From Marinobacter subterrani (GTDB taxonomy: Bacteria > Pseudomonadota > Gammaproteobacteria > Pseudomonadales > Oleiphilaceae), in contig NZ_LFBU01000001.1 of the NCBI RefSeq assembly GCF_001045555.1, forward strand, positions 1-64,000: a stretch of DNA of 64,000 nt. The letters are read 5' to 3'. Both the position numbers and the translations under genes were made by a program. Every line of letters starts with the position of its first letter. Position 1 is the first letter of the stretch. The notes beneath the pieces are model-generated. The model was not told the DNA's origin and did no database searches. It saw nothing but the letters and a program-made list of their open reading frames with translations. This document shows, one piece after another, positions 7,988 to 14,910 of this stretch.

Positions 7988-9020
7988 GCTGATGTTGCGC
8001 GTAGATGGAAAGCTCCACGGCGGCTGGAAGAACGTGACCATCCGCCGGAGCCTGAAACAGATGGCGGACACCTTCGAGGTAAGCCTGACCGAGAAATGGG
8101 CGGACTCACCTGAGCCCCGGCCGCTGCGCCCGGGCCAGTCGGTGACGGTAGAGATTGACGGCGAGCGCGTGATTACCGGTTACATCGACGACGTGCTGCC
8201 TAGTTACGACGCCCGCACGCACAGCCTGGTGGTTAGCGGCCGTTCTAAAACGGCAGACCTGGTGGATGCCTCCGGTACCGCCCAACCGATTGAGACGTCC
8301 CAGACCGTGCTGCAGATCGCCCGCAAGCTGGCCCGGCCTTTTGGCATTGAGGTGGTGGCCGAGATCAACGTGGGCGGGCCGATTCGTAGCCTGGAGGTGG
8401 AGCCTGGCCAGACCTACGCCGAGGCCCTGGCCCAGATTGCCAGTTACCGCGCACTCATTCTGGTACCGGATGCCGATGGCCGCCTGGTGATCACCCGGCC
8501 GCCGCGCGGGCGCTTGAGCACGGAGCTGGCCCTGGGCGAGAACATCCGCACGGCCAGCGGCCGCTTCAGCGATCGGGACCGGTTCAGCGAAGTGATTGTC
8601 CAAGGCCAAAGCGTGGCCGACGACGCCATCTGGGGTGAAACAGCCAGCGAGCCGGAGGGCCGGGCCAAGGACACTGGTATTGGTCGGTACCGCCCCACGT
8701 TGGTGGTTTGTGACACCGGTGTGGATCGCAGCTCCTGTAAGCAACGGGCGGATTGGGAAGTGCGCCGGCGCTGGGGTGAATCCCGGGGCGTGACTTACAC
8801 GGTGGCCGGCTGGCAGCACGCCCAGGGCATCTGGCGGCCGGGGGACATCGTGCCAGTGCGCGATCGTTGGCTGGGGCTGGATGGCGTGGAGTGGCTGATC
8901 ACTGAGGTGCAGCTGCTGCTCGATGAGCGCGGCGAACGCAGCGAGATCCGTGTGGCCCCGCCCAGCAGCTTTGACCTGCAGGCCCAGCCGGAGCCCGAGC
9001 AAGAGGAGAGTGTGTGGTGA
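7980..9020 (+). CDS. Baseplate hub protein P (Mu gp44-like)
   Basis: A 346-residue hub protein (Mu gpP, related to T4 gp27 and P2 gpD). The GTG start at 7980 overlaps the end of gp43. Features include the N-terminal MSELMLRVDGKLHGGWKNV, a beta-rich barrel with FEVSLTEKW, and VIVQGQSVADDAIWGE before the C-terminal barrel with WRPGDIVPVRDRWLG. The hub trimer connects the tail tube to the spike encoded by the next gene; the stop overlaps the GTG of that spike gene. Confidence 0.87.
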   Translation: MSELMLRVDGKLHGGWKNVTIRRSLKQMADTFEVSLTEKWADSPEPRPLRPGQSVTVEIDGERVITGYIDDVLPSYDARTHSLVVSGRSKTADLVDASGTAQPIETSQTVLQIARKLARPFGIEVVAEINVGGPIRSLEVEPGQTYAEALAQIASYRALILVPDADGRLVITRPPRGRLSTELALGENIRTASGRFSDRDRFSEVIVQGQSVADDAIWGETASEPEGRAKDTGIGRYRPTLVVCDTGVDRSSCKQRADWEVRRRWGESRGVTYTVAGWQHAQGIWRPGDIVPVRDRWLGLDGVEWLITEVQLLLDERGERSEIRVAPPSSFDLQAQPEPEQEESVW

Positions 9021-9643
9021 ATGCGCGCGAGGCTTACAAACTGCTGTCGCCGCTGTGGCGCCGCCTGCGCCTGCTGATCAGCCGGGGCGTGGTTGGCCGT
9101 ACCGAATCCAGCGCAGGGCTGCAGCGCCTGCAGATGAGCCTGCTCAAGGGCGAAACCCGCAACCTGGAGCACATGGAGCCGTACGGGTTTACGGCTCGAC
9201 CGCTGAAGGGCGCGGAGACCATCGCCGCTGCCGTGGGCGGTGCCCGTGGCCACCTGGTGGCGCTGGTGGCCAGCGACCGCCGGTACCGCCGCAAGGGCTT
9301 GGCCGAGGGTGAGGTGGCGCTTTACACCGATGAGGGCGACGAGCTGGTGTTCGCGCGCGGTCGCGTGGTGCGCCTGAACGCCGGTAACGCGGTGGAAGTG
9401 ACGGCGCCGGAGGTACGGGTGATCGCCAGCACGTCCGTCACCCTGGACACGCCGCTGACCACGGCCACCGGCAACCTGGTGGTTGAGCAGAACATCAACG
9501 CCGGCGGCAACATGGTGGCGGCCGGCCAGGTGCAGGACGGCGTAGGCACCATGAGTGACATGCGCGGTACCTACAACAGCCATACCCACAATGAAAACGA
9601 CAACGGTGGGCCGACTGATTCGCCCAACCAGGGGATGATCTGA
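9014..9643 (+). CDS. Baseplate spike protein V (Mu gp45-like)
   Basis: This 209-residue central spike protein forms a trimeric beta-helix needle that pierces the outer membrane. GTG at 9014 has AGAGGAG just upstream. An N-terminal OB-fold like region is followed by repeated short beta segments (VEVTAPEVRVIAS, ...TATGNLVVEQNINAGGNMV). Near the C-terminus is SHTHNENDN, the His-x-His motif that binds iron at the apex of P2 and Mu type spikes. The gene ends in TGATGG, sharing bases with the gp46 start. Confidence 0.9.
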   Translation: MVNAREAYKLLSPLWRRLRLLISRGVVGRTESSAGLQRLQMSLLKGETRNLEHMEPYGFTARPLKGAETIAAAVGGARGHLVALVASDRRYRRKGLAEGEVALYTDEGDELVFARGRVVRLNAGNAVEVTAPEVRVIASTSVTLDTPLTTATGNLVVEQNINAGGNMVAAGQVQDGVGTMSDMRGTYNSHTHNENDNGGPTDSPNQGMI

Positions 9644-10083
9644 TGGATGTGCGCCTAAAGGGACTCAATGGGGAGCTGGACGTGTCTCTTGGTACCAACG
9701 GCGACCTACTGGCTGACGATGGCATGCGCACGGCCGTGGCGCTGTCACTCCTGAGCGATCGCCGCGCCCGTGCGGACGACGCCTTGCCAGACGGCACCAC
9801 CGACCGGCGTGGCTGGTGGGCCGACGCCCTGGCCGATCGGCAGGGTGACCAGTTTGGCTCGCGCCTCTGGCTGCTGAGCCGCGAGAAGGATCTGGAGGAA
9901 GTTCGCCGGCGTGCCGAGGGCTACGCCCGGGAGGCGCTGCAATGGTTGCTGGATGACCGCGTGGCCACCGATATCGAAGTGGAAGCGCGCACGGTGGGTG
10001 GTGACCGGCTGCTGATCGACGTGGCTGTGATCCGTGGTGACGGCACGCGCCTGGCGCAACAATTTGACTATGTGTGGAGGTAA
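9643..10083 (+). CDS. Baseplate wedge protein, GPW/gp25 family (Mu gp46-like)
   Basis: A 146-residue protein in the Mu gp46 position. It includes DGMRTAVALSLLSDRRARADD and GWWADALADRQGDQFGSRLW, a pattern typical of gp46-type wedge proteins in Mu-like phages (analogous to T4 gp25, which joins the sheath to the baseplate). It is translationally coupled to the spike gene and followed after three bases by gp47. Confidence 0.85.
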   Translation: MDVRLKGLNGELDVSLGTNGDLLADDGMRTAVALSLLSDRRARADDALPDGTTDRRGWWADALADRQGDQFGSRLWLLSREKDLEEVRRRAEGYAREALQWLLDDRVATDIEVEARTVGGDRLLIDVAVIRGDGTRLAQQFDYVWR

Positions 10084-10086
10084 TCG

Positions 10087-11148
10087 ATGCCCTGGAACTC
10101 GCCGAGCTTAACCGAACTGGCCGAAGGCGTCCGGGCCGATATCCGGGGTCGGGTGTCGTCGGCACGTCCGGAGTTGCGCCGGTCGCTACTGCGGGTGATT
10201 GCCGATGTGGATGCCGGTGTGGCTCATGGCCTTTATGGCTATCTGGCGTGGCTGGCCAAGCAACTGATGATCGACACTGCGGATGCGGAGTACCTGGAAC
10301 GCTGGGCAGGCATCTGGCGGATCGAGCGGGAAGAGGCGGTGTCTGCCACTGGCCCGGTGCTGTTGACCGGCACCTCCGGCGCGCAGGTGTTGCAGGATAC
10401 AGAGCTTGAGCATGACAGCGGTGCGGTCTACACGGTGGACGACACCGTGACTCTGGATGCTCAGGGCAATGCGGTGGCGCAACTCACGGCTGTAGAGCCT
10501 GGTGCCTCCGGCAATCTGGATGCCGGCGCCACGCTGCGTTTTGTGGAACCGGTAAGCGGCGTGAATGCTGAGGCCACAGTAGATACAGAGGGGCTCACTG
10601 GCGGCGCCGATCAAGAGGACATTGAGCGGCTCCGGGAGCGACTGCTGGAGCGGATTCGCCGGCAGCCCCATGGGGGCAGCGAGGCGGATTACATTGGCTG
10701 GGCCCTCGAGGCGCATCCGGATGTGACCCGGGCCTGGGTTTACCCGCATCAACCGGACGAAGGGGAGGTGTCCCTGCGCCTGGTGTGCGACGAACTGGCC
10801 AACATTATTCCCACCGATGCCGTCATACAGGCGGTCGAGACCTACATCGATGGGGAGCGTCCGGTGGCCGCCAGAGGGTTTTATGCTGTTAAACCAGTGG
10901 CCAAACCGTTAGATCCGAGCATCCGTCTAACGCCTGACACCCAGCAAGCCCGCGATCGGGTAAGTGCCGCACTCAAGGACTTTCTGACCGATGTGGCCAA
11001 GCCTGGTGGCACTCTATATCGAGAGCAGCTATCCGGTGTCATCTACGTAGCCGCCGGAGACAGCCGCCATGAACTGGTGATGCCTGACACGGATGTGGTG
11101 CATGCCATTAACGAAATCGCCGTTCTGGGGACACCGACATGGCTTTAA
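10087..11148 (+). CDS. Baseplate J-like protein (Mu gp47-like)
   Basis: A 353-residue baseplate wedge protein (Baseplate_J family, T4 gp6 / P2 gpJ type). Diagnostic stretches are MPWNSPSLTELAEGVRADIR, YLERWAGIWRI, and the central beta domain with AQLTAVEPGASGNLDAG near residues 135-155, then ERLRERLLERIRRQPHGGSE and DVTRAWVYPH. It starts three bases after the gp46 stop behind TGGAGGT. The stop overlaps the gp48 start. Confidence 0.9.
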   Translation: MPWNSPSLTELAEGVRADIRGRVSSARPELRRSLLRVIADVDAGVAHGLYGYLAWLAKQLMIDTADAEYLERWAGIWRIEREEAVSATGPVLLTGTSGAQVLQDTELEHDSGAVYTVDDTVTLDAQGNAVAQLTAVEPGASGNLDAGATLRFVEPVSGVNAEATVDTEGLTGGADQEDIERLRERLLERIRRQPHGGSEADYIGWALEAHPDVTRAWVYPHQPDEGEVSLRLVCDELANIIPTDAVIQAVETYIDGERPVAARGFYAVKPVAKPLDPSIRLTPDTQQARDRVSAALKDFLTDVAKPGGTLYREQLSGVIYVAAGDSRHELVMPDTDVVHAINEIAVLGTPTWL

Positions 11149-11726
11149 GCCGTGACCAGTATAAAGACCTGATGAATCAGCTGGCTCCGCCCGGGGCAGC
11201 TCTGCCGCAAGCGCCCGAGAGCCTTTGGCAGCAACTTCTGGCTGCTCGGGCTGGCGCGTTCGAACGATTGGACGGTCGGGCGGATGTGCTGATCAACGAG
11301 GCGGATCCGCGTACCGCCTATGAGCTGCTCAGCGACTGGGAGCGAGTGGCCGGCTTGCCTGATCCTTGTGTCGACCGTGAGCAGACCATCGCAGAGCGTC
11401 GAGCGGCCCTGTTGCGAGTGTTCACGAGTACCGGCGGTGCCAGCCGCAAGTACTTTCAGGAACTGGCGGCGGATCTCGGTTACGCCGTTGCGGTGGAAGA
11501 CTACACCGCGCATACCGTTGGCGACCCGGTTGACAAGCCGATCTATGGCATCGCCTGGCGATGGGCTTTCACCGTGCGCAGCGCCGAGGAAACCGTGATC
11601 TATCACTCCGTCATCGGCAACGTCGGCGAGGCCCTTGCCACGTGGGGCAACGACCGCTTGGAGTGTGTTATTGAGCGCCTGAAGCCGGCGCATACCCGTG
11701 TTCTATTTGCTTATGGAGAGGACTGA
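11139..11726 (+). CDS. Baseplate protein gp48-like (YmfQ/DUF2313 family)
   Basis: A 195-residue protein with the N-terminal signature YKDLMNQLAPPGAALPQ, then RADVLINEADPRTAYELLSDWERVAGLPDPC, which is characteristic of the YmfQ/DUF2313 family (Mu gp48). These proteins end the baseplate set and precede the tail fibre gene, as here. It overlaps gp47 by ten bases and shares its TGATG stop with the tail fibre start. Confidence 0.87.
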   Translation: MALSRDQYKDLMNQLAPPGAALPQAPESLWQQLLAARAGAFERLDGRADVLINEADPRTAYELLSDWERVAGLPDPCVDREQTIAERRAALLRVFTSTGGASRKYFQELAADLGYAVAVEDYTAHTVGDPVDKPIYGIAWRWAFTVRSAEETVIYHSVIGNVGEALATWGNDRLECVIERLKPAHTRVLFAYGED

Positions 11727-12673
11727 TGGTCGATAGAGTTTATGAGCGCAATGCAACGCAGTCGGCGCCGCAGGCTCCACAAACGCCCAGTGCAGGTTAT
11801 CCGACCGATGGCAACCCCGCGCAGGGTATCCCCGCGACAATTCCGGGTGCTTACTGGTACCACATGATTCTGGAGAGCCTGGTGGCCTTGGTCTCGAAAT
11901 CAGGCCAGCAACCGGATCACACGGACTTGCAACAGGTGGTCGAAGCTGTAAGTCGGCTTTCTGCCCGTGGTGTTACGACCGTTACCAGTGCGGACTCGCC
12001 GAAGTCCCTGACCGTGGCCGAGGCCGGGCTGGTGCTGGTGGATGCTAGTGCAGGCGATGTGACACTGAATTTGCCGGCCTCTGCTGGCAATAAGGGCCTG
12101 GGCTACACAATCGCCCGCACCGACAGCAGCGCCAACGCCGTGACGGTGACCCCGGACGGCACGAACCCGGACACCATCGAGGGTGCTGCCAGCCTGTCCC
12201 TGACCGTTTCCCGGCGCTTAGTGCTCATTGCGGACGGTGTGACCGACTGGACTGCGCCGGTGTTGGTGGCGACGGATGCCGAGGCTCAGGCCTTCGACGC
12301 CGGACGGTTGATCGATGGCGCAGCTTTGTTGGCAGCATTTAAAGGCGGGAACCAGAATCTGGCGGACAGTGGTTATCAGAGGCTTCCAGGTGGTCTGATC
12401 ATTCAATGGGGTAAAGCAGCTACCGATAGTCAGGGCTTCATAGCAGCTTTCTTTCCGATCGCCTTCCCAAACGCGTTCTTGGGCGCAGTATTAACTGAGG
12501 CAAATGCGGATTCAGCTACTGGAGGACTTTGGGACACGGACACCGCGACTGTTTACGGAACCAACGGTAATAGCACTTTGACGGAAATTCGAGGCGCGGG
12601 ACGCAGGCTCGACCCTACAGGCCCTTCCAAGCAGGCAGGGATGGCTGCTCAATACTTCGCTTTCGGATACTAG
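11726..12673 (+). CDS. Tail fibre protein
   Basis: This 315-residue protein occupies the S/gp49 position. The N-terminal region (residues 1-75, GYPTDGNPAQGIPATIPGAY) resembles the baseplate-binding part of short fibres. The middle is a beta-rich shaft (residues 80-190). The C-terminal domain from about residue 215, GYQRLPGGLIIQWGK ... FPIAFPN ... QYFAFGY, matches the gp53-like/putative tail fibre tip domain, the likely receptor-binding part. The 3' part (12310 onward) is less GC-rich than the 5' part, consistent with exchange of the tip. It is short compared with Mu S. Confidence 0.82.
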   Translation: MVDRVYERNATQSAPQAPQTPSAGYPTDGNPAQGIPATIPGAYWYHMILESLVALVSKSGQQPDHTDLQQVVEAVSRLSARGVTTVTSADSPKSLTVAEAGLVLVDASAGDVTLNLPASAGNKGLGYTIARTDSSANAVTVTPDGTNPDTIEGAASLSLTVSRRLVLIADGVTDWTAPVLVATDAEAQAFDAGRLIDGAALLAAFKGGNQNLADSGYQRLPGGLIIQWGKAATDSQGFIAAFFPIAFPNAFLGAVLTEANADSATGGLWDTDTATVYGTNGNSTLTEIRGAGRRLDPTGPSKQAGMAAQYFAFGY

Positions 12674-12682
12674 GAGTCGTAT

Positions 12683-13261
12683 ATGGCACTTTACTTTAGC
12701 AAGACTGCCGGTGGATTTTTCGATGACGCCATTCACGACAACCTGCCTGCCGACGTTGTCGAGATTTCATATGAAGATCACGCTACATTGATCAACGGGC
12801 AGGCGGACGGAAGCACGATAAAGGTTGATTCAGATGGCAGGCCGTACTTGGAGTCGAAGCCGATACCCGTTTTGGCCGATCGGCGAAAATCAGCCAAGCA
12901 AGCCATCGACCGGGCTGCGGGACAAGCCCGCCAACGCTACGTAAGTGATGGCCAACTGGTGGAGCAGGAATATCGCCAGGCGCTGGAGGCCACAAAAGAG
13001 TGGCGTGCGGCCGGCAGTCCGGCAAATTCGGTGCCGGCAGATATTCAGGTGTGGGCAGACGCTGCAGGTATTTCTGCAGAGGAATCGGCCCAGAACATCG
13101 AAGCTACTGCCGCAGCCTGGACACAAGTTCTCAGTAACATCCGCCAGATCCGCCTATCTGGGAAAGCCGCTGTCGACGCGGCCACCGACCAGTCATCCGC
13201 ACATGACATGGAGGTGGTCGCCCAGCCTTATATAGACCAGCTAGAAGCCCTGAAACCATGA
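12683..13261 (+). CDS. Probable tail fibre assembly protein
   Basis: A 192-residue protein directly downstream of the tail fibre, in the U/gp50 position. The N-terminal half (MALYFSKTAGGFFDDAIH..., with ...YEDHATLINGQADGSTI) is the common N-terminal module of fibre assembly chaperones and fibre-associated proteins. The C-terminal part is a charged helix. Low GC at the 5' end continues from the fibre tip, so fibre and chaperone probably moved together. The stop overlaps the start of the next gene (ATGATC at 13258). Confidence 0.7.
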   Translation: MALYFSKTAGGFFDDAIHDNLPADVVEISYEDHATLINGQADGSTIKVDSDGRPYLESKPIPVLADRRKSAKQAIDRAAGQARQRYVSDGQLVEQEYRQALEATKEWRAAGSPANSVPADIQVWADAAGISAEESAQNIEATAAAWTQVLSNIRQIRLSGKAAVDAATDQSSAHDMEVVAQPYIDQLEALKP

Positions 13262-13683
13262 TCACCCTGCAATTCTCCACCACCAAAGGCATCGGCAACC
13301 GGGTGATCCGCTGGGCCACCTGGTCGCCGTTCAGCCATGTGGACCTGGTTCTGGACGATGGCCGGCTGCTGGGCGCCACGGCCCGTTTCGGTGTCTCCGT
13401 GCGAGATCCCGAGCCGGTTAAGGCGTCTGTTCGCTTCCAGGTGGCTGCGCCTGCTGAGGTTGTTGAGGCCGCCCGCAGCCAGATTGGCCGGCCCTACGAC
13501 TGGCCCGGCATCTTTGGATGGGGCTTTCGCCGTAACTGGCAGGAGCAAGACTCCTGGTTTTGTTCTGAGCTGATTGCCTGGGCTTTCCAACAGGCCGGGC
13601 ATCCGTTGCTCCGTTTCGACAAGGTATGGAGGGTCACCCCCCGCGACATCCTATTGTCTCCACTGCTGGAAGCCATCGATTAA
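13258..13683 (+). CDS. Permuted NlpC/P60-like papain-fold hydrolase
   Basis: A 141-residue protein. The motif order is His first (FSHVDLV, residues about 24-30) and Cys later (WFCSELI near residues 99-105), the circularly permuted arrangement of YiiX/YaeF-LRAT type enzymes in the NlpC/P60 superfamily. Such enzymes cleave peptides or amides or thioesters; the substrate here is unknown. Position after the fibre genes suggests release, host-wall or envelope modification during late infection. It overlaps the fibre assembly gene by four bases. No signal peptide is seen. Confidence 0.65.
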   Translation: MITLQFSTTKGIGNRVIRWATWSPFSHVDLVLDDGRLLGATARFGVSVRDPEPVKASVRFQVAAPAEVVEAARSQIGRPYDWPGIFGWGFRRNWQEQDSWFCSELIAWAFQQAGHPLLRFDKVWRVTPRDILLSPLLEAID

Positions 13684-13830
13684 TTTTGAAGAAAAGAGAA
13701 AGCGACCCAATAGCGCTGCCACGCTAGAGGGCCACCAGAACACAGCGAGCTAGGCGCTGTGAACCAGCCAAGGCTTTCTCACCGCGACGTCACGGCGCGA
13801 GAAAGCCTACCAGAAACAAGGTAGGTTCAC
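13684..13830 (+). promoter_or_regulatory. com leader with three tandem hairpins
   Basis: The non-coding leader between the hydrolase and com contains three consecutive inverted repeats: TAGCG...CGCTA (13711-13726), CACAGCG-7nt-CGCTGTG (13741-13761) and AGGCTTTCTC-18nt-GAGAAAGCCT (13771-13808). The last has no T-run, so it is not a typical terminator. A weak AAGGTAGG ribosome site follows before the com ATG. I infer a structured leader controlling com and the methylase. Confidence 0.5.
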
Positions 13831-14019
13831 ATGCATAACATCCGTTGTGGTAGTTGCAACAGGCTGCTCGCTAAGGGTTTGTTTGAACAACTAGAAATCA
13901 AATGCCCGCGCTGCGGGAAAATCAACGAGAGGACCGCGAGTCCCATGGAAAAGGATGTGAAGTACTCCCATGGCAAAACCTCTCGTACCCTGGATCGGCG
14001 GCAAACGAAAACTCGCTGA
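13831..14019 (+). CDS. com: Com translational regulator (Mu Com-like zinc finger)
   Basis: A 62-residue protein with a four-cysteine zinc site, C6-x2-C9 and C25-x2-C28 (IRCGSCNRLLAKG, KCPRCGKIN), closely similar to Mu Com. In Mu, Com binds the com-mom mRNA and opens the translation start of mom. Here the following gene, overlapping by 50 bp in another frame, is a DNA adenine methylase instead of mom, so Com should control that gene. The basic C-terminal tail (HGKTSRTLDRRQTKTR) may contact RNA. Confidence 0.85.
   Translation: MHNIRCGSCNRLLAKGLFEQLEIKCPRCGKINERTASPMEKDVKYSHGKTSRTLDRRQTKTR
13943..13973 (+). promoter_or_regulatory. Candidate inhibitory stem over the methylase start codon
   Basis: The palindrome CCATGG occurs at 13943-13948 and again at 13968-13973, where it contains the methylase ATG. 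Pairing of the two copies encloses a 19-nt loop holding the AAGGATG ribosome-site-like sequence. Mu mom has a comparable hairpin that Com melts or remodels. This is an inference from sequence complementarity. Confidence 0.45.
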
Positions 14020-14776
14020 TCACATTATCCCGCTGTTCCCAGACCACAGCTGCTACGTAGAACCATTCTGCGGCGCAGCTGCACTGTTTTTCATGAAGGA
14101 TCCTTCCAAGGTCGAGATCTTGAATGATGTGAATGGCGACTTGGTTAACCTTTACCGCGTGGTCAAGTACCACCTGGAGGAGCTGTACAAACAGTTCAAG
14201 TGGCTGCTATCGAGTCGGCAGCACTGGGAGTGGATGAGCCAGACCCCGCCTGAGACCATGACGGACGTCCAGCGGGCTGCGCGCTTCCTATACCTGCAAA
14301 AGCAGGCGTTCGGTGGCAAGGTCGATGGTCAGTGCTTTGGAACAAGCGCCACCAGCCGTCCTCGGTGGAACATCTACACACTTGAGCATGACCTGGCCGA
14401 GGCCCACTATCGGCTTTCGGGCACAACGATCGAGCACCTCGACTGGAAAAAGATAATCCAGAAGTACGACCGCCCCGGCACTCTGTTTTACCTAGACCCA
14501 CCATACTGGCAAACCGAAGGATACGGAGTTCCTTTTGGGTTCGAGGAATATGAGTCTATGGCGTCTCTCGCCAAGTCAATCGATGGTGAGATGATCATAA
14601 GCATCAACGACCATCCTGATGTCAGATCGGCCTTCAGTGGCCTTCACGTTGTAGAGGTCGATTATCAGTACACTGTGGGTGGTTCAGACAAGCCCTCAAG
14701 CTGCGTTGAGCTCATTTACGGAAGCTGGGAAAAGGCTCCGGTCCCGAGGGGGCAGGCTGGTCTATTTGAGCGGTGA
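13970..14776 (+). CDS. DNA adenine methylase (D12 class / Dam-like)
   Basis: A 268-residue S-adenosylmethionine-dependent N6-adenine methyltransferase. Motif I is PWIGGKRKL (residues 6-14), followed by YVEPFCGAAALFF and EILNDVNGDLVNLYR. The catalytic motif IV is LDPPYW near residue 175. These are the D12/Dam hallmarks and the length fits. The target cannot be read from sequence. In a Mu-like phage it would protect phage DNA from host restriction or alter regulation, replacing Mom. Translation probably depends on Com, since the start lies inside com behind a weak ribosome site. Confidence 0.9.
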   Translation: MAKPLVPWIGGKRKLADHIIPLFPDHSCYVEPFCGAAALFFMKDPSKVEILNDVNGDLVNLYRVVKYHLEELYKQFKWLLSSRQHWEWMSQTPPETMTDVQRAARFLYLQKQAFGGKVDGQCFGTSATSRPRWNIYTLEHDLAEAHYRLSGTTIEHLDWKKIIQKYDRPGTLFYLDPPYWQTEGYGVPFGFEEYESMASLAKSIDGEMIISINDHPDVRSAFSGLHVVEVDYQYTVGGSDKPSSCVELIYGSWEKAPVPRGQAGLFER

Positions 14777-14910
14777 TTTACCGTGGTTTGCGTGTGCCAA
14801 GTCCGGCGCCACTCGGTGCCAAATCCGGCGCGCGTTTACACAATTTCTGATTTGCGAATTTTGGACGATCCCGGAACCTGTTCGTAGGCCTTTCGCTCGG
14901 CGCGGGCCCG
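14777..14910 (+). other. Prophage right-end region (predicted boundary near 14840)
   Basis: Between the methylase stop and the 3' end of the host ftrD-like gene. It holds two direct repeats (see 14794-14831) followed by TTTACACA. Mu-like genomes end in CA, so the terminus is plausibly at 14840 or 14842, with host DNA following. The left end is outside the window, so the target duplication cannot be confirmed. Confidence 0.45.
14794..14831 (+). repeat. Two direct 16-bp repeats, probable transposase (MuA-like) binding sites
   Basis: GTGCCAAGTCCGGCGC (14794-14809) and GTGCCAAATCCGGCGC (14816-14831) differ at one base and start 22 bp apart, two helical turns. Mu transposase end-binding sites R1 and R2 are likewise about 22 bp and adjacent. 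Placed just after the last phage gene, they most likely form the right end of the element. Confidence 0.55.
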
